Shown here piece after piece: positions 1 through 7,897 of a DNA stretch of 11,632 bases. The translations under genes and the position numbers were made by a program. The DNA is from Bacillota bacterium (lineage in GTDB: Bacteria > Bacillota > Sulfobacillia > JAJZYS01 > JAJYTV01), in the NCBI GenBank assembly GCA_021810725.1, contig JAJZIE010000061.1, forward strand, positions 1 to 11,632, written 5' to 3'. Under the pieces are notes generated by a model. The model worked only from the letters and a program-made list of their open reading frames with translations. It made no database searches and was not told the DNA's origin. Every line of letters starts with the position of its first letter. The stretch's first letter is position 1.

Positions 1-893
1 CGATCGTAGCGTAGCCGGGGCAGCGTCGCCCGCAGCCAGATGAAGAAGTACATGAACGCCGCCACCTTGATCAGGAACCAGAGCTCCGGCGGCAGCCAGG
101 GTCCGTGCCAGCCACCGAGGAAGAGGGTCGTGGCGAGGCCGGACACCGTGATCATGTTGATGTACTCCGCCATCATGTACATGGCCCATTTGAGGCCGGT
201 GTACTCCGTATGATAACCAGCCACAAGCTCGTTCTCGGCTTCCGGCAGGTCGAACGGGGTGCGGTTCGTCTCGGCGACCATGGTGATCACGTAGATGATG
301 AAGCCGAGGATCTCAGGCACGATGTACCACAGGTGGTACTGCCGCGCGATGATCGTGTTGAGGTCGGCGGAGCCCGCGAGCAGCAGAACGCCGGTCACCG
401 CGAGGCCCATCGCGAGTTCGTAGGAGATGATCTGCGCCGTCGAGCGCAGGCCGCCGAGCAGGCTGTACTTGTTCGATGACGCCCAGCCGCCGAGGATGAT
501 GCCGTACACGCCCAGGGCGGTGATGGCGAAGATGAACAGGATGCCGATGTTCGGCCCGCCGATCTCCATCGGCACGGTCTGGCCGAAGATGTGGATCGGC
601 GGTCCCCAGGGGATGACCGCGAACGCCACGATGGCCGCCGTGAGGGAGATGAACGGCGCCAGGAGGTAGATGCCGCGGTCCGCCGCGGTCGGGATGATCT
701 CCTCTTTGAAGACGAGCTTGAGTCCGTCGGCCACGAACTGCATCACGCCGGCCGGGCCGAGGCGGTTCGGCCCGGGCCGGAACTGGAAGCGCGCGAGCAC
801 CTTGCGCTCCAGCCAGGTCATCACGCCGAACGCCGCGAGCAGCAGCACAGCCGTGATGAGACCCTTGACGATGATGAGAATGACTGTGAGCAT
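1..893 (-). CDS. nuoH: NADH-quinone oxidoreductase subunit H (NuoH), partial
   Basis: NuoH is the membrane subunit of complex I that forms, with NuoB and NuoD, the quinone chamber and starts the proton path. The 297 residues visible are hydrophobic with several membrane segments. They carry the family signatures: ERKVLARFQFRPGPNRLGP near residues 30-50, KEEIIPTAADRG near 72-83, and AETNRTPFDLPEAENELVAG followed by EYTGLKWAMYMMAEY in the second half. The last residues before the edge read WLRATLPRLRYD, a typical near-C-terminal motif, so roughly 30-45 residues are missing beyond the left edge. The ATG at 893 lies 1 nt after the nuoG TAG and is preceded by a purine-rich GGGAGGGCGGAG stretch. 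It is the eighth gene of the nuo operon. Confidence 0.96.
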   Translation of the reverse strand, partial: MLTVILIIVKGLITAVLLLAAFGVMTWLERKVLARFQFRPGPNRLGPAGVMQFVADGLKLVFKEEIIPTAADRGIYLLAPFISLTAAIVAFAVIPWGPPIHIFGQTVPMEIGGPNIGILFIFAITALGVYGIILGGWASSNKYSLLGGLRSTAQIISYELAMGLAVTGVLLLAGSADLNTIIARQYHLWYIVPEILGFIIYVITMVAETNRTPFDLPEAENELVAGYHTEYTGLKWAMYMMAEYINMITVSGLATTLFLGGWHGPWLPPELWFLIKVAAFMYFFIWLRATLPRLRYD

Positions 894-894
894 C

Positions 895-2892
895 CTACTC
901 CGCCCTCCCAGCGAGCTCCGCCTGCGGCACGAGCGAGCGCAGGAACGGATCGGGCGTTACGCCCTTCTTGTAGATGCTTGGCTTGACCTCGACGCCCGGC
1001 TCGGCTGCGTACCCGCCCTTCGGCAGAGGTCCGCCCTCACGCCGATGGGCTTCAAAGAGCGCGGGCAGTTCGGCCTTCACGGCCGCCTCCGTCTCCTCCT
1101 GGCCCCAATCGAGGCCGAGCAGGCGCGCCATCAGCTGCCAATCGTCGTAGACGCCGCTTGGCCTGCTGGCACCGGAGTAGTAGCGCTGCGCGCGTCCCTC
1201 CATGTTCACGAAGTGCCCATCGGACTCAGCCCAGCCCGCGAGAGGCAGCACGACGTCCGCACGCTCGGTCGCGGAACTCGGCACGACAGCCGCGACCGCG
1301 AGGAACGGCAAGCGGTCGAGAGCCTCGTGGACCATGCCCTGATCGGGGAACTCCAGGAGATCCTCGGCCAGCAGGAACAGCCCGTCGAGGTCGCCCTTGC
1401 CGGCCGCCTCGAGCATACCCCTGGCGTCGAGCCCACCCTCGCCCGGCACGAGCCCAACGGCCTGGGCGCCGAACGAATTCGCGATCCCGCCGACGACCAT
1501 GGTGTAGGTCTCGCCGGACCTCGCCTTGACGGCAGCCTCGATCGCCGAAGCGACGTCCCCGCCGCGGCCGCTCCAGATCATGAGCACCTTGCGGGCCTTG
1601 AGGAACGCCTCGCCGAGCTCGCCGCCGCCTTGGGCGATCTCTGTCAAGGTCCTTGCGACATCGTCCGTCTGCACGTCCTCGTGCGGCATGTCGAGCAGGT
1701 CCGCGCGTCGGCCGATGCTGACGATGCGCAGTCCCTTGCGCTCGAACCGCCGCAGCCTGAGGCCGAAGACGGGTGCCTCCTCGATCAGTTCGGCGTCCAG
1801 CGCCAGCACCAGATCCACGTCGTTCACGTCGTCGATCCGCCCCACAGGTCCCGGCGCGATCGCCGTGGTGAGTGGCATGACGCGGTGGTCGACGTTCTGC
1901 GAGCCGAGCTTCTCCTGCATCCAGCGCCGCATCAGGTACTGGGCCTCGAGCGAGCTGCGGCCGCCGCCGAGCGCCCCGACCCGGCCCTTCATGCCGGCCT
2001 CGAGCGCCGCGATCGCCTCGGACCACGATACGGGCACAAGCTGTCCGCCGCGGCGTACCATAGGCTCCGTCAGCCGCTCACCCTCGTGCAGGAAGCCGTA
2101 GCCGAAGCGGCCGCGGTCGCAGAGCCAACCCCAGTCGATCTCCTCGTTGTCGCGTGACAGGATGCGCTTGACCTCGCCGCGCCGCAGCGACAGCCGGATA
2201 TTGCAGCCGACTGGGCAGTGCGGGCAGACCGACTCGACCTCGTCGAGGTCCCAGGGACGCGCCTTGAAGCGGAACGGGCGCGACGTCAGGGCGCCGACGG
2301 GGCAGATCTCGATGGTGTTGCCGGAGAAGATCGAGTCGAAGGTGCGGCCTTCGGCGACGTCGACCACCGCGTGTCCGCCGCGGTCGTGCAGGGTCAGCAC
2401 CGGATCGCCGGCGACCTCCTGCATGAACCGCACGCAGCGCATGCACTGGATGCAGCGCTCCTGGTCCAGCTCGACGATCGGTCCCAGGGGACGCGCCTTG
2501 TCGAGGTGGCGCTTGTGGTCGGCGAAGCGCGTCATGTTCGGGCCGTAGCGGATCGAGTTGTCCTGCAGGTCGCACTCGCCGCCCTTGTCGCAGATCGGGC
2601 AGTCGAGCGGGTGGTTCGCCAGGATGAATTCGAGCACGCCGGCGTGCGACTTCCTGACCTCGTCGGTATCGGTGTAGACGACCATGCCCTCCGCCACCGG
2701 CGTGGCGCAGGCCGGCTGCAGCTTCGGCATCTTCTCGATGCGCACGAGGCACATGCGGCAGGCCGCGACCGGATCCATGCGCGGATGGTAACAGAAGACG
2801 GGGATCTCGATACCCGCCTGCTTCGCGGCGTCGAGGATCAAGGTCCCGGGCTCGACCTGCACCTCGCGGCCGTCGATCGTGAGGGTAATCAA
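895..2892 (-). CDS. nuoG: NADH-quinone oxidoreductase subunit G (NuoG)
   Basis: NuoG is the large iron-sulphur subunit of the peripheral arm and wires electrons from NuoF towards NuoB. I set the start at a TTG (2890-2892), giving 665 residues, because it overlaps the nuoF TGA as TTGA, has GGGGGAGG 7 nt upstream, and yields the expected ferredoxin-like N-terminus MITLTIDGREV. Ligands seen: [2Fe-2S] C34, C45, C48, C62; N3-type H94, C98, C101, C107; N4/N5-region C147, C150, C153, C197; and C223, C226, C230, C258 in C-x2-C-x3-C-x27-C spacing, the N7 cluster present only in some bacteria. The rest is a degenerate molybdopterin-oxidoreductase fold, ending in the usual LPLAGWAESDGHFVNMEGRAQ-type segment. 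An in-frame ATG at 3135 would add 81 residues antiparallel to no known motif and inside nuoF, so I rejected it. The length is nearer to the Paracoccus/mitochondrial protein than to the longer E. coli one. Confidence 0.96.
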   Translation of the reverse strand: MITLTIDGREVQVEPGTLILDAAKQAGIEIPVFCYHPRMDPVAACRMCLVRIEKMPKLQPACATPVAEGMVVYTDTDEVRKSHAGVLEFILANHPLDCPICDKGGECDLQDNSIRYGPNMTRFADHKRHLDKARPLGPIVELDQERCIQCMRCVRFMQEVAGDPVLTLHDRGGHAVVDVAEGRTFDSIFSGNTIEICPVGALTSRPFRFKARPWDLDEVESVCPHCPVGCNIRLSLRRGEVKRILSRDNEEIDWGWLCDRGRFGYGFLHEGERLTEPMVRRGGQLVPVSWSEAIAALEAGMKGRVGALGGGRSSLEAQYLMRRWMQEKLGSQNVDHRVMPLTTAIAPGPVGRIDDVNDVDLVLALDAELIEEAPVFGLRLRRFERKGLRIVSIGRRADLLDMPHEDVQTDDVARTLTEIAQGGGELGEAFLKARKVLMIWSGRGGDVASAIEAAVKARSGETYTMVVGGIANSFGAQAVGLVPGEGGLDARGMLEAAGKGDLDGLFLLAEDLLEFPDQGMVHEALDRLPFLAVAAVVPSSATERADVVLPLAGWAESDGHFVNMEGRAQRYYSGASRPSGVYDDWQLMARLLGLDWGQEETEAAVKAELPALFEAHRREGGPLPKGGYAAEPGVEVKPSIYKKGVTPDPFLRSLVPQAELAGRAE

Positions 2893-4169
2893 CGCACTAC
2901 CTCCCCCATCGGGCAGCCGCCCTTGGTGATGTGCGCCTCGAATTCGTCGTGGAAGAGCTTCAGGCCCGACCTGAGGGCGCCAATGGCGGCGTCGCCGAGC
3001 GGGCAGAAGGTCTGACCGTCGATGTTGCTGCAGAGGTCCTCGAGCGTCTCGAGATCGCCCGGGCGCCCCTCGCCCGACTCGATGCGCTGGAGAATCTGGT
3101 TCAGCCACATGGTGCCTTCCCGGCAGGGCGTGCACTTGCCGCAGGACTCGTGCCGGTAGAACTCCATCAGGCGCAGGGTGGAACCGGCGATGCAGGCCCG
3201 ATCGTCGAGCACGATGACACCGCCGGAGCCGAGCATGGTTCCGGCCGCCTGCAGCGACTCGTAATCGAGCGGCGTGTCGAACGTGTCGGGCGTCAGGAAC
3301 GGCACCGAGGAGCCGCCGGGGATGACGGCCTTGAATTCGTGGCCGTCGGGCGGCCCGCCGGCGATGTCGTAGAGGAGCTCCCGCAGGGTCACCTTGCCGA
3401 GCTCCACCTCGTAGTTGCCGGGCCGCTTGACGTTGCCCGAGACCGAGAAGAGCTTGGTGCCGGCGCTGCGCTCGGTGCCGAGCTTGGCGTACTCGGCGCC
3501 GCCCATCTCGATGATCGGCACGACGGCCGACAGCGTCTCGACGTTGTTCACAACGGTCGGCATGCCGTAGAGACCGGCTGTCGCGGGGAACGGCGGCTTC
3601 AGGCGCGGGTTGCCGCGCTTGCCCTCGAGGCTCTCCAGGAGAGCCGTCTCCTCGCCGCAGATGTAGGCGCCGGCGCCCAGGTAGAGCGTAATCTCGATCC
3701 GCTTCCCGGACCCCAGCACGTTGTCTCCGACATAGCCCTTGGCGCGGGCCTCGGCGATGGCGCGCTCAAGAACCGCATAGCCGGTCTTGAACTCGCCGCG
3801 CAGGTAGATGAACGCGTCTTCGGCCCCGATCGCGTAGGCGCTCGCGAGAACGCCCTCGATCAGCAGGTGCGGAATGCGGTAGATGATCTCCTGGTCCTTG
3901 CAGGTGCCCGGCTCGGACTCGTCGCCGTTGCAGACGAGGTAGCGGGTGCGCCCGTCCTTCGGCAGGAAGCTCCACTTGCGGCCGGTCGGGAATCCTGCGC
4001 CGCCACGACCCCTGAGGTTCGAGGTCATGACCTCCTGCAGGACCGCGTCGGGCGTCATGTCGAGGACGGCCTTGCGCAGCGACTGATAGCCGCCGTGCTG
4101 CTCGTAGACCTCGATTCCGTCGATGCCCGGGACGTCGATATTCTTGAAGAGAAGCCGCTTCTCAGGCAC
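2889..4169 (-). CDS. nuoF: NADH-quinone oxidoreductase subunit F (NuoF), NADH- and FMN-binding
   Basis: NuoF is the NADH-oxidising subunit; it binds NADH and FMN and carries the N3 [4Fe-4S] cluster. The 426 residues are full length. Motifs: glycine-rich LRGRGGAGFPTGRKW at 52-66 (FMN/NADH loop), CNGDESEPGTCKDQE at 80-94, LGAGAYICGEETALLESLEG at 164-183, and cluster ligands C343, C346, C349 (SCGKCTPC) with C389 (FCPLGD). The start is GTG, 8 nt inside the end of nuoE, with AAGGAGG 9 nt upstream. The 3' end overlaps nuoG by 4 nt (TTGA). Together with NuoE and NuoG this is the complete NADH dehydrogenase module, so this complex I should take electrons from NADH rather than only from ferredoxin or F420. 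Confidence 0.97.
   Translation of the reverse strand: MPEKRLLFKNIDVPGIDGIEVYEQHGGYQSLRKAVLDMTPDAVLQEVMTSNLRGRGGAGFPTGRKWSFLPKDGRTRYLVCNGDESEPGTCKDQEIIYRIPHLLIEGVLASAYAIGAEDAFIYLRGEFKTGYAVLERAIAEARAKGYVGDNVLGSGKRIEITLYLGAGAYICGEETALLESLEGKRGNPRLKPPFPATAGLYGMPTVVNNVETLSAVVPIIEMGGAEYAKLGTERSAGTKLFSVSGNVKRPGNYEVELGKVTLRELLYDIAGGPPDGHEFKAVIPGGSSVPFLTPDTFDTPLDYESLQAAGTMLGSGGVIVLDDRACIAGSTLRLMEFYRHESCGKCTPCREGTMWLNQILQRIESGEGRPGDLETLEDLCSNIDGQTFCPLGDAAIGALRSGLKLFHDEFEAHITKGGCPMGEVVR
2900..2907 (-). promoter_or_regulatory. Ribosome binding site deciding the TTG start of nuoG
   Basis: GGGGGAGG lies inside the last codons of nuoF, 7 nt before the TTG that overlaps the nuoF stop. No better-placed ATG or GTG exists in the reading frame near this point, so this site fixes the nuoG start. 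Confidence 0.8.
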
Positions 4170-4644
4170 CGCTCCGGACCTCCTTCGCGGCCTTGTCGAG
4201 GAAGGAGCGCAACTGCTCCTTGGTCACGTTGGGATAGAAGTCGAGGTTGATCTGCACCGCGGGCGCGTTCTTGCAGAGCGCGATGCACTCGACCTCTTCC
4301 ACGGTGAAGAGACCGTCCGCAGTCGTGCCGCTACGTTGCACGCCAAGCTCCTCGTAGAGGAAGCGCGAGAGCTCGTCGGCGCCGTTCAGCTGGCAGCTCA
4401 GCCCGCGGCAGACCTGGATCAGGTACTTGCCGGTGGGCTGGCGGTGAAACAGCGTATAGAACGTCAGCACGCCCTCGACGTAGGCCGGCGTCACGCGCAT
4501 CAGGTCCGCGACAACCTGCACCTCAGCCTCGGGAATGTAGCCGAACTCGTCCTCGACGAGGTGGAGCAGCGGGATCAGCGCCGACGACTTCTTGGGGAAG
4601 CGATGCAGCAGATCGTTCGCCTTGGCGAGGTTTTCCGCGTTCAT
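4162..4644 (-). CDS. nuoE: NADH-quinone oxidoreductase subunit E (NuoE), thioredoxin-like [2Fe-2S]
   Basis: NuoE is the 24-kDa-type subunit that carries the off-pathway [2Fe-2S] cluster N1a next to NuoF. The protein has 160 residues, usual for the family. An N-terminal helical part (LIPLLHLVEDEFGYIPEAEV, residues 23-42) is followed by GVLTFYTLFHRQPTGKYLIQVC and a thioredoxin-like fold. Ligands are C79, C84, C120 and C124 (C-x4-C ... C-x3-C). The ATG overlaps the nuoD TGA as ATGA and has GGGGAGG with 7 nt between GGAGG and the start. An open frame continues upstream to 5148 inside nuoD, but that extension is out-of-frame nuoD translation with no family similarity, so I did not use it. Confidence 0.96.
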   Translation of the reverse strand: MNAENLAKANDLLHRFPKKSSALIPLLHLVEDEFGYIPEAEVQVVADLMRVTPAYVEGVLTFYTLFHRQPTGKYLIQVCRGLSCQLNGADELSRFLYEELGVQRSGTTADGLFTVEEVECIALCKNAPAVQINLDFYPNVTKEQLRSFLDKAAKEVRSGA

Positions 4645-5852
4645 CGGTCCACCTCCCCGAGCACGATGTCGATCGAGCCGATCGCCGCGACGACGTCGGC
4701 GAGCATCTTGTCCTGCACGAGAGTGGGCAGGGCGGCGATGTTGTAGAACGAAGGTCCCCTGACCCGCACGCGGTAGGGCTTGCCCGAGCCGTCCGAAACG
4801 ATGAAGTAGCCAATCTCGCCCTTCGGCCCCTCGACCGCCGAATAGACCTCGCCGGCGGGAACCCTGATGCCCTCCGTGAAGAGCTTGAAGTGGTAGATGA
4901 GCGCCTCCATGTTGCGGCCGATCTCCTGCTTGTTGGGCGGGTAGATCTTCCAGCCGGGGACGTGCCATTCGCCTTCGGGCAGGTTGTCGATCGCCTGGCG
5001 GACGATCTTGAGGCTCTCCTTCATCTCGCGCATGCGCACGTGGTACCGCGCGTAGACGTCGCCGTCCGTCTCGGTGATGACGTCGAAGTCGAAGTCCTCG
5101 TACGACGAGTACGGGTTGGTCTTCCGCAGGTCCCGCGGAATGCCGCACGCCCGCAGCAGCGGACCTGTCCAGCCGTAGTCCAGGGCCTTCTCCGCCGTGA
5201 TCGGCGCCGTGCCCTTGAGACGCTCGATCCAGATCGGGTTGCGGTCAAGTAGCGCGTAGTACTCCTGCAGCCAGTGCGGGAAGCCGTCGAGGAAGGCGCG
5301 CAGCTTCTCCTCGAACCCGGGCGGCAGGTCGTTGAGCAGTCCGCCGACGCGGAAGTAGCTCGGGTTCATGCGCGTGCCGGCCGACATCTCGATCAGGTCG
5401 AGGATCTGTTCCCGCTGTTGCATCGTGTAGAAGAAGGGCGACATCGCGCCCATGTCCATCGCAGCCGTGCCCAGCCAGACGAGGTGGCTCGCGATACGCG
5501 AGAGTTCCGCGAACATGACGCGGATGTACTGGCAGCGCTTGGGCACCTCGACGCCGAGCAGCTTCTCCACGCCAAGCACGTAGCCGAAGTTGTTCGTGAT
5601 CGGCGAGAGGTAGTCCATGCGGTCCGTCAGGGTGATCGCCTGGTTGAACGTGAGATCCTCGCAATTCTTCTCGATCCCCGTGTGCAGGTAGCCGATGATC
5701 GGCTCGCAGGCCCGGATCTGCTCGCCGTCCAGGGCCACGCGCACGCGCAGCACGCCGTGGGTGGCCGGGTGCTGCGGTCCGAGGTTGATCACCATGGGCT
5801 TGAGGCCAGTCTCGGGGTCGACCTGGCCGATGGTCGTCTCGATGTCTGCCAT
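4641..5852 (-). CDS. nuoD: NADH-quinone oxidoreductase subunit D (NuoD), 49-kDa type
   Basis: NuoD is related to the large subunit of NiFe hydrogenases and forms the quinone-reduction site with NuoB. It has 403 residues, full length for the stand-alone form (not fused to NuoC as in E. coli). Motifs: NLGPQHPATHGVLR at 23-36, with the QHPATHG loop that approaches the quinone; the long conserved stretch from SPITNNFGYVLGVEKLLG through ELSRIASHLVWLG and DMGAMSPFFY; SAGTRMNPSYFRVGG; GPLLRACGIPRDLRK; and the C-terminal GEIGYFIVSDGSGKPYR...GPSFYNIAALP with IGSIDIVLGEVDR at the end. Start ATG lies 13 nt after the nuoC stop, behind an AAGGGGGG stretch. Confidence 0.97.
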   Translation of the reverse strand: MADIETTIGQVDPETGLKPMVINLGPQHPATHGVLRVRVALDGEQIRACEPIIGYLHTGIEKNCEDLTFNQAITLTDRMDYLSPITNNFGYVLGVEKLLGVEVPKRCQYIRVMFAELSRIASHLVWLGTAAMDMGAMSPFFYTMQQREQILDLIEMSAGTRMNPSYFRVGGLLNDLPPGFEEKLRAFLDGFPHWLQEYYALLDRNPIWIERLKGTAPITAEKALDYGWTGPLLRACGIPRDLRKTNPYSSYEDFDFDVITETDGDVYARYHVRMREMKESLKIVRQAIDNLPEGEWHVPGWKIYPPNKQEIGRNMEALIYHFKLFTEGIRVPAGEVYSAVEGPKGEIGYFIVSDGSGKPYRVRVRGPSFYNIAALPTLVQDKMLADVVAAIGSIDIVLGEVDR

Positions 5853-5865
5853 GCCGATTCCCCCC

Positions 5866-6329
5866 TTACTCGCGCACCAGCGGCGGCAAGGGGTCGAGCC
5901 CCGTGAGGGGGTAGTCCTTGCGCAGCGGGTGACCGTTCCAGTCGTCGGGCATGAGAATCCGCTTCAGGTCGGGGTGCCCACGGAAGCGGATGCCGAACAT
6001 GTCGTAGCACTCGCGCTCCGCCCAGTTCGCCGAGGCGAACACGTGCGCGATGCTCGGTACCGTCGGCTCGTCTCCGCCCACCTGAACCTTGAGGCGCAGC
6101 CACGCCTTCTCGTCCAGGTGGTACAGGTGGTAGACGACGTCAAAACGCGGCTCGCGCCCAAGGCGGTCCACCGCGGTGACATCGATCAGCATGTTGAAGC
6201 CCTGGGACTTCAGGAATGTGACAACGCTCACGATCTCGGCCGCAGGCAACTGCACGACGGTCTGGCCAAGCGGTTCCGACACCGTCACGCGATCGCCGAA
6301 CGACTCCTCTAGGGCGTCGAGGATCTCCT

Positions 6330-6333
<4 letters not shown>
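5866..6333 (-). CDS. nuoC: NADH-quinone oxidoreductase subunit C (NuoC), 30-kDa type
   Basis: NuoC is a peripheral-arm subunit without cofactors that packs against NuoD. The predicted protein is 155 residues and begins at a GTG whose bases overlap the nuoB TGA (GTGA). GGAGG lies 10 nt upstream. The 30-kDa signature WAERECYDMFGIRFRGHPDL spans about residues 104-123, and the conserved C-terminal LMPDDWNGHPLRKDYPLTG follows. The N-terminal part contains the usual FLKSQGFNMLIDVTAVD segment. A longer frame runs upstream to 6558, but it lies in nuoB and has no NuoC similarity. nuoC and nuoD are separate genes here. Confidence 0.95.
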
Positions 6334-6823
<490 letters not shown>

Positions 6824-6836
<13 letters not shown>

Positions 6837-7183
6837 TGGAATCCTCCTCTCTTCCACACGTACGCATAGCCGATGGCCAGCACGATAATGAAGAGGACCA
6901 TCTCCATGAGGCCGAAGAGGCGGAGCTTGTGCATCATGACGGCCCAGGGGTAAAACGACACCGCCTCGACGTCGAAGATCATGAAGAGCATCGCGACGAG
7001 GTAAAACTTGACGGAGAACCGGGGACCGACCGACGTCTCAGGAATGATGCCGCACTCGTACGTCGCCAGCTTCTTGGCCGACGGCTTGCGCGGTCCGAGC
7101 ATGCGGGACGCGCCGAGCACACCTGCCGTTATGACAAGTGCGATGGCAATGTACAAAGCGATCGGGAAGTATTGCGAGAGCAT
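6824..7183 (-). CDS. nuoA: NADH-quinone oxidoreductase subunit A (NuoA)
   Basis: NuoA is a small membrane subunit at the junction of the peripheral and membrane arms. The protein has 119 residues with three predicted membrane segments at roughly 7-26, 59-82 and 92-112. Family marks are YECGIIP at 42-48 (the conserved loop cysteine C44), the PRFSVKFYLVAMLFMIFDVE stretch with acidic D71 and E73, and FYPWAV just after. The gene is the first of the operon: a likely promoter lies 34-62 nt upstream of its ATG and the next upstream gene is divergent. The ribosome site (GGTGGGGGTGGG) is weaker than those of the downstream genes. Confidence 0.96.
6843..6847 (-). promoter_or_regulatory. Ribosome binding site deciding the nuoB start
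   Basis: GGAGG inside the last codons of nuoA is 6 nt before the GTG at 6836. The alternative in-frame GTG at 6857 lies upstream of this site and has no purine-rich stretch of its own. Confidence 0.65.
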
Positions 7184-7216
7184 GCGCCCACCCCCACCGT
7201 TCGGAGTCCAACGGAC

Positions 7217-7245
7217 AGTGTATCACACGGCCAGAAGTGTGGGAA
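7217..7245 (-). promoter_or_regulatory. Candidate sigma-70-type promoter for the nuo operon
   Basis: Read on the minus strand, TTCCCA (7240-7245, 4/6 to TTGACA) and TACACT (7217-7222, 4/6 to TATAAT) are separated by exactly 17 nt. Transcription would start near 7210, leaving a leader of about 27 nt before the nuoA ATG. A small inverted repeat, CACAC/GTGTG with 8 nt between (7224-7228 and 7237-7241), covers the spacer and the edge of the -35 box and could be an operator. The match is only moderate, and the call rests partly on position. Confidence 0.4.
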
Positions 7246-7498
7246 CGCTAACTGCTTGCCCCGAAAAGTGACCATTGCCGCCGCCTGCGCGGTCGTGCCA
7301 ATCGATGGGCCGCGGAGCTCCGGCCACATACCGGGTCAATATATGACTTATTTACTGATAATTCTTGGGGCTATATCGGAGGACCCACGACGCCTCAAGC
7401 ACAGACCGATCGTATAGGACAGACTGCCCGTCCGCCTGCAAGTCGCCGCCGCCGCCTCGCGATGAGCCGCCAGCGCAACTGAAATGCGTTCCCAAACC

Positions 7499-7526
7499 GG
7501 GTCGGTCCTCAAGACATAGCCGACCC
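7499..7526. repeat. 7-bp perfect inverted repeat in the nuoA-lysR intergenic region
   Basis: GGGTCGG (7499-7505) and CCGACCC (7520-7526) are exact reverse complements with 14 nt between. There is no T-tract on either side that would make it a clear terminator. It may be an operator, a weak hairpin, or chance in GC-rich DNA. Confidence 0.35.
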
Positions 7527-7883
7527 TAGTACAAGTTTATCACGGGAAACAAGCCATCCGGCAAAAGGACTATGGCCGGGCATGGCCCGCGACCGTGCCC
7601 TATTCCCGCGCACCGGGAACCATCGCACGTCGTCGCGCATATCCTTCTTGCGACGCATCCCGTACCTTTTTGGGCAGGCCCACGAACCCGCGATCGCTTT
7701 TCCATATTAAAAGGATGTCGCATAGCGGCCGCGCGCTGCCAGGTCGGCGCAACGACGGCCGCGCTGTCGACACGCCGCCTCGGCGTCTTGCGTCACCGTG
7801 CGCCGCGGACCGCAGATACCGGTCGACGCGTGGCCATACGTCTGCAAGAATGTCATGTGGGTCATACCATACCTGCACCGCAT

Positions 7884-7889
7884 GGGAGG
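7884..7889 (+). promoter_or_regulatory. Ribosome binding site deciding the TTG start of lysR
   Basis: GGGAGG is followed 8 nt later by TTG (7898). The frame is open much further upstream, to an ATG at 7595, but the upstream part lacks a ribosome site, and LysR proteins begin just before the winged helix as this TTG would give. Confidence 0.75.
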
Positions 7890-7897
7890 GCGGATGT

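Larger units (their letters stand above)
7184..7897. other. Long intergenic region between nuoA and divergent lysR
   Basis: About 0.7 kb without a convincing gene. Short open frames here have no ribosome site or recognisable protein pattern. Contents from left to right: the candidate nuo promoter (7217-7245); an AT-rich island at about 7336-7375 in otherwise GC-rich DNA, including a GTCA-ATATA-TGAC near-palindrome at 7335-7347 and a GATAAT at 7355-7360 without a matching -35; an inverted repeat at 7499-7526; a second AT-rich patch at about 7698-7712; and a repeated GGTCAT/GTCAT pattern at about 7852-7866, shortly before the lysR start. I see no good promoter for lysR, no tRNA-like fold and no riboswitch I can name. 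Confidence 0.6.

Noticed and set aside
670..2157. Plus-strand open frame of 495 codons opposite nuoG/nuoH
   Set aside because: It is antisense to well-supported nuo genes, has no ribosome site and is rich in Arg/Pro/Ala/His as expected for a GC-rich shadow frame.
2893..3135. Upstream extension of nuoG to an ATG at 3135
   Set aside because: The added 81 residues are Arg/His-rich out-of-frame nuoF translation without ferredoxin-fold similarity; the TTG at 2892 has a strong ribosome site.
2931..4250. Plus-strand open frame of 439 codons opposite nuoF
   Set aside because: Fully antisense to NuoF, which shows every family motif; composition is that of a shadow frame.
7336..7375. AT-rich island as a promoter on either strand
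   Set aside because: GATAAT, TATATT and TATAGC all lack a matching -35 at 16-18 nt; kept only as an unexplained composition change.
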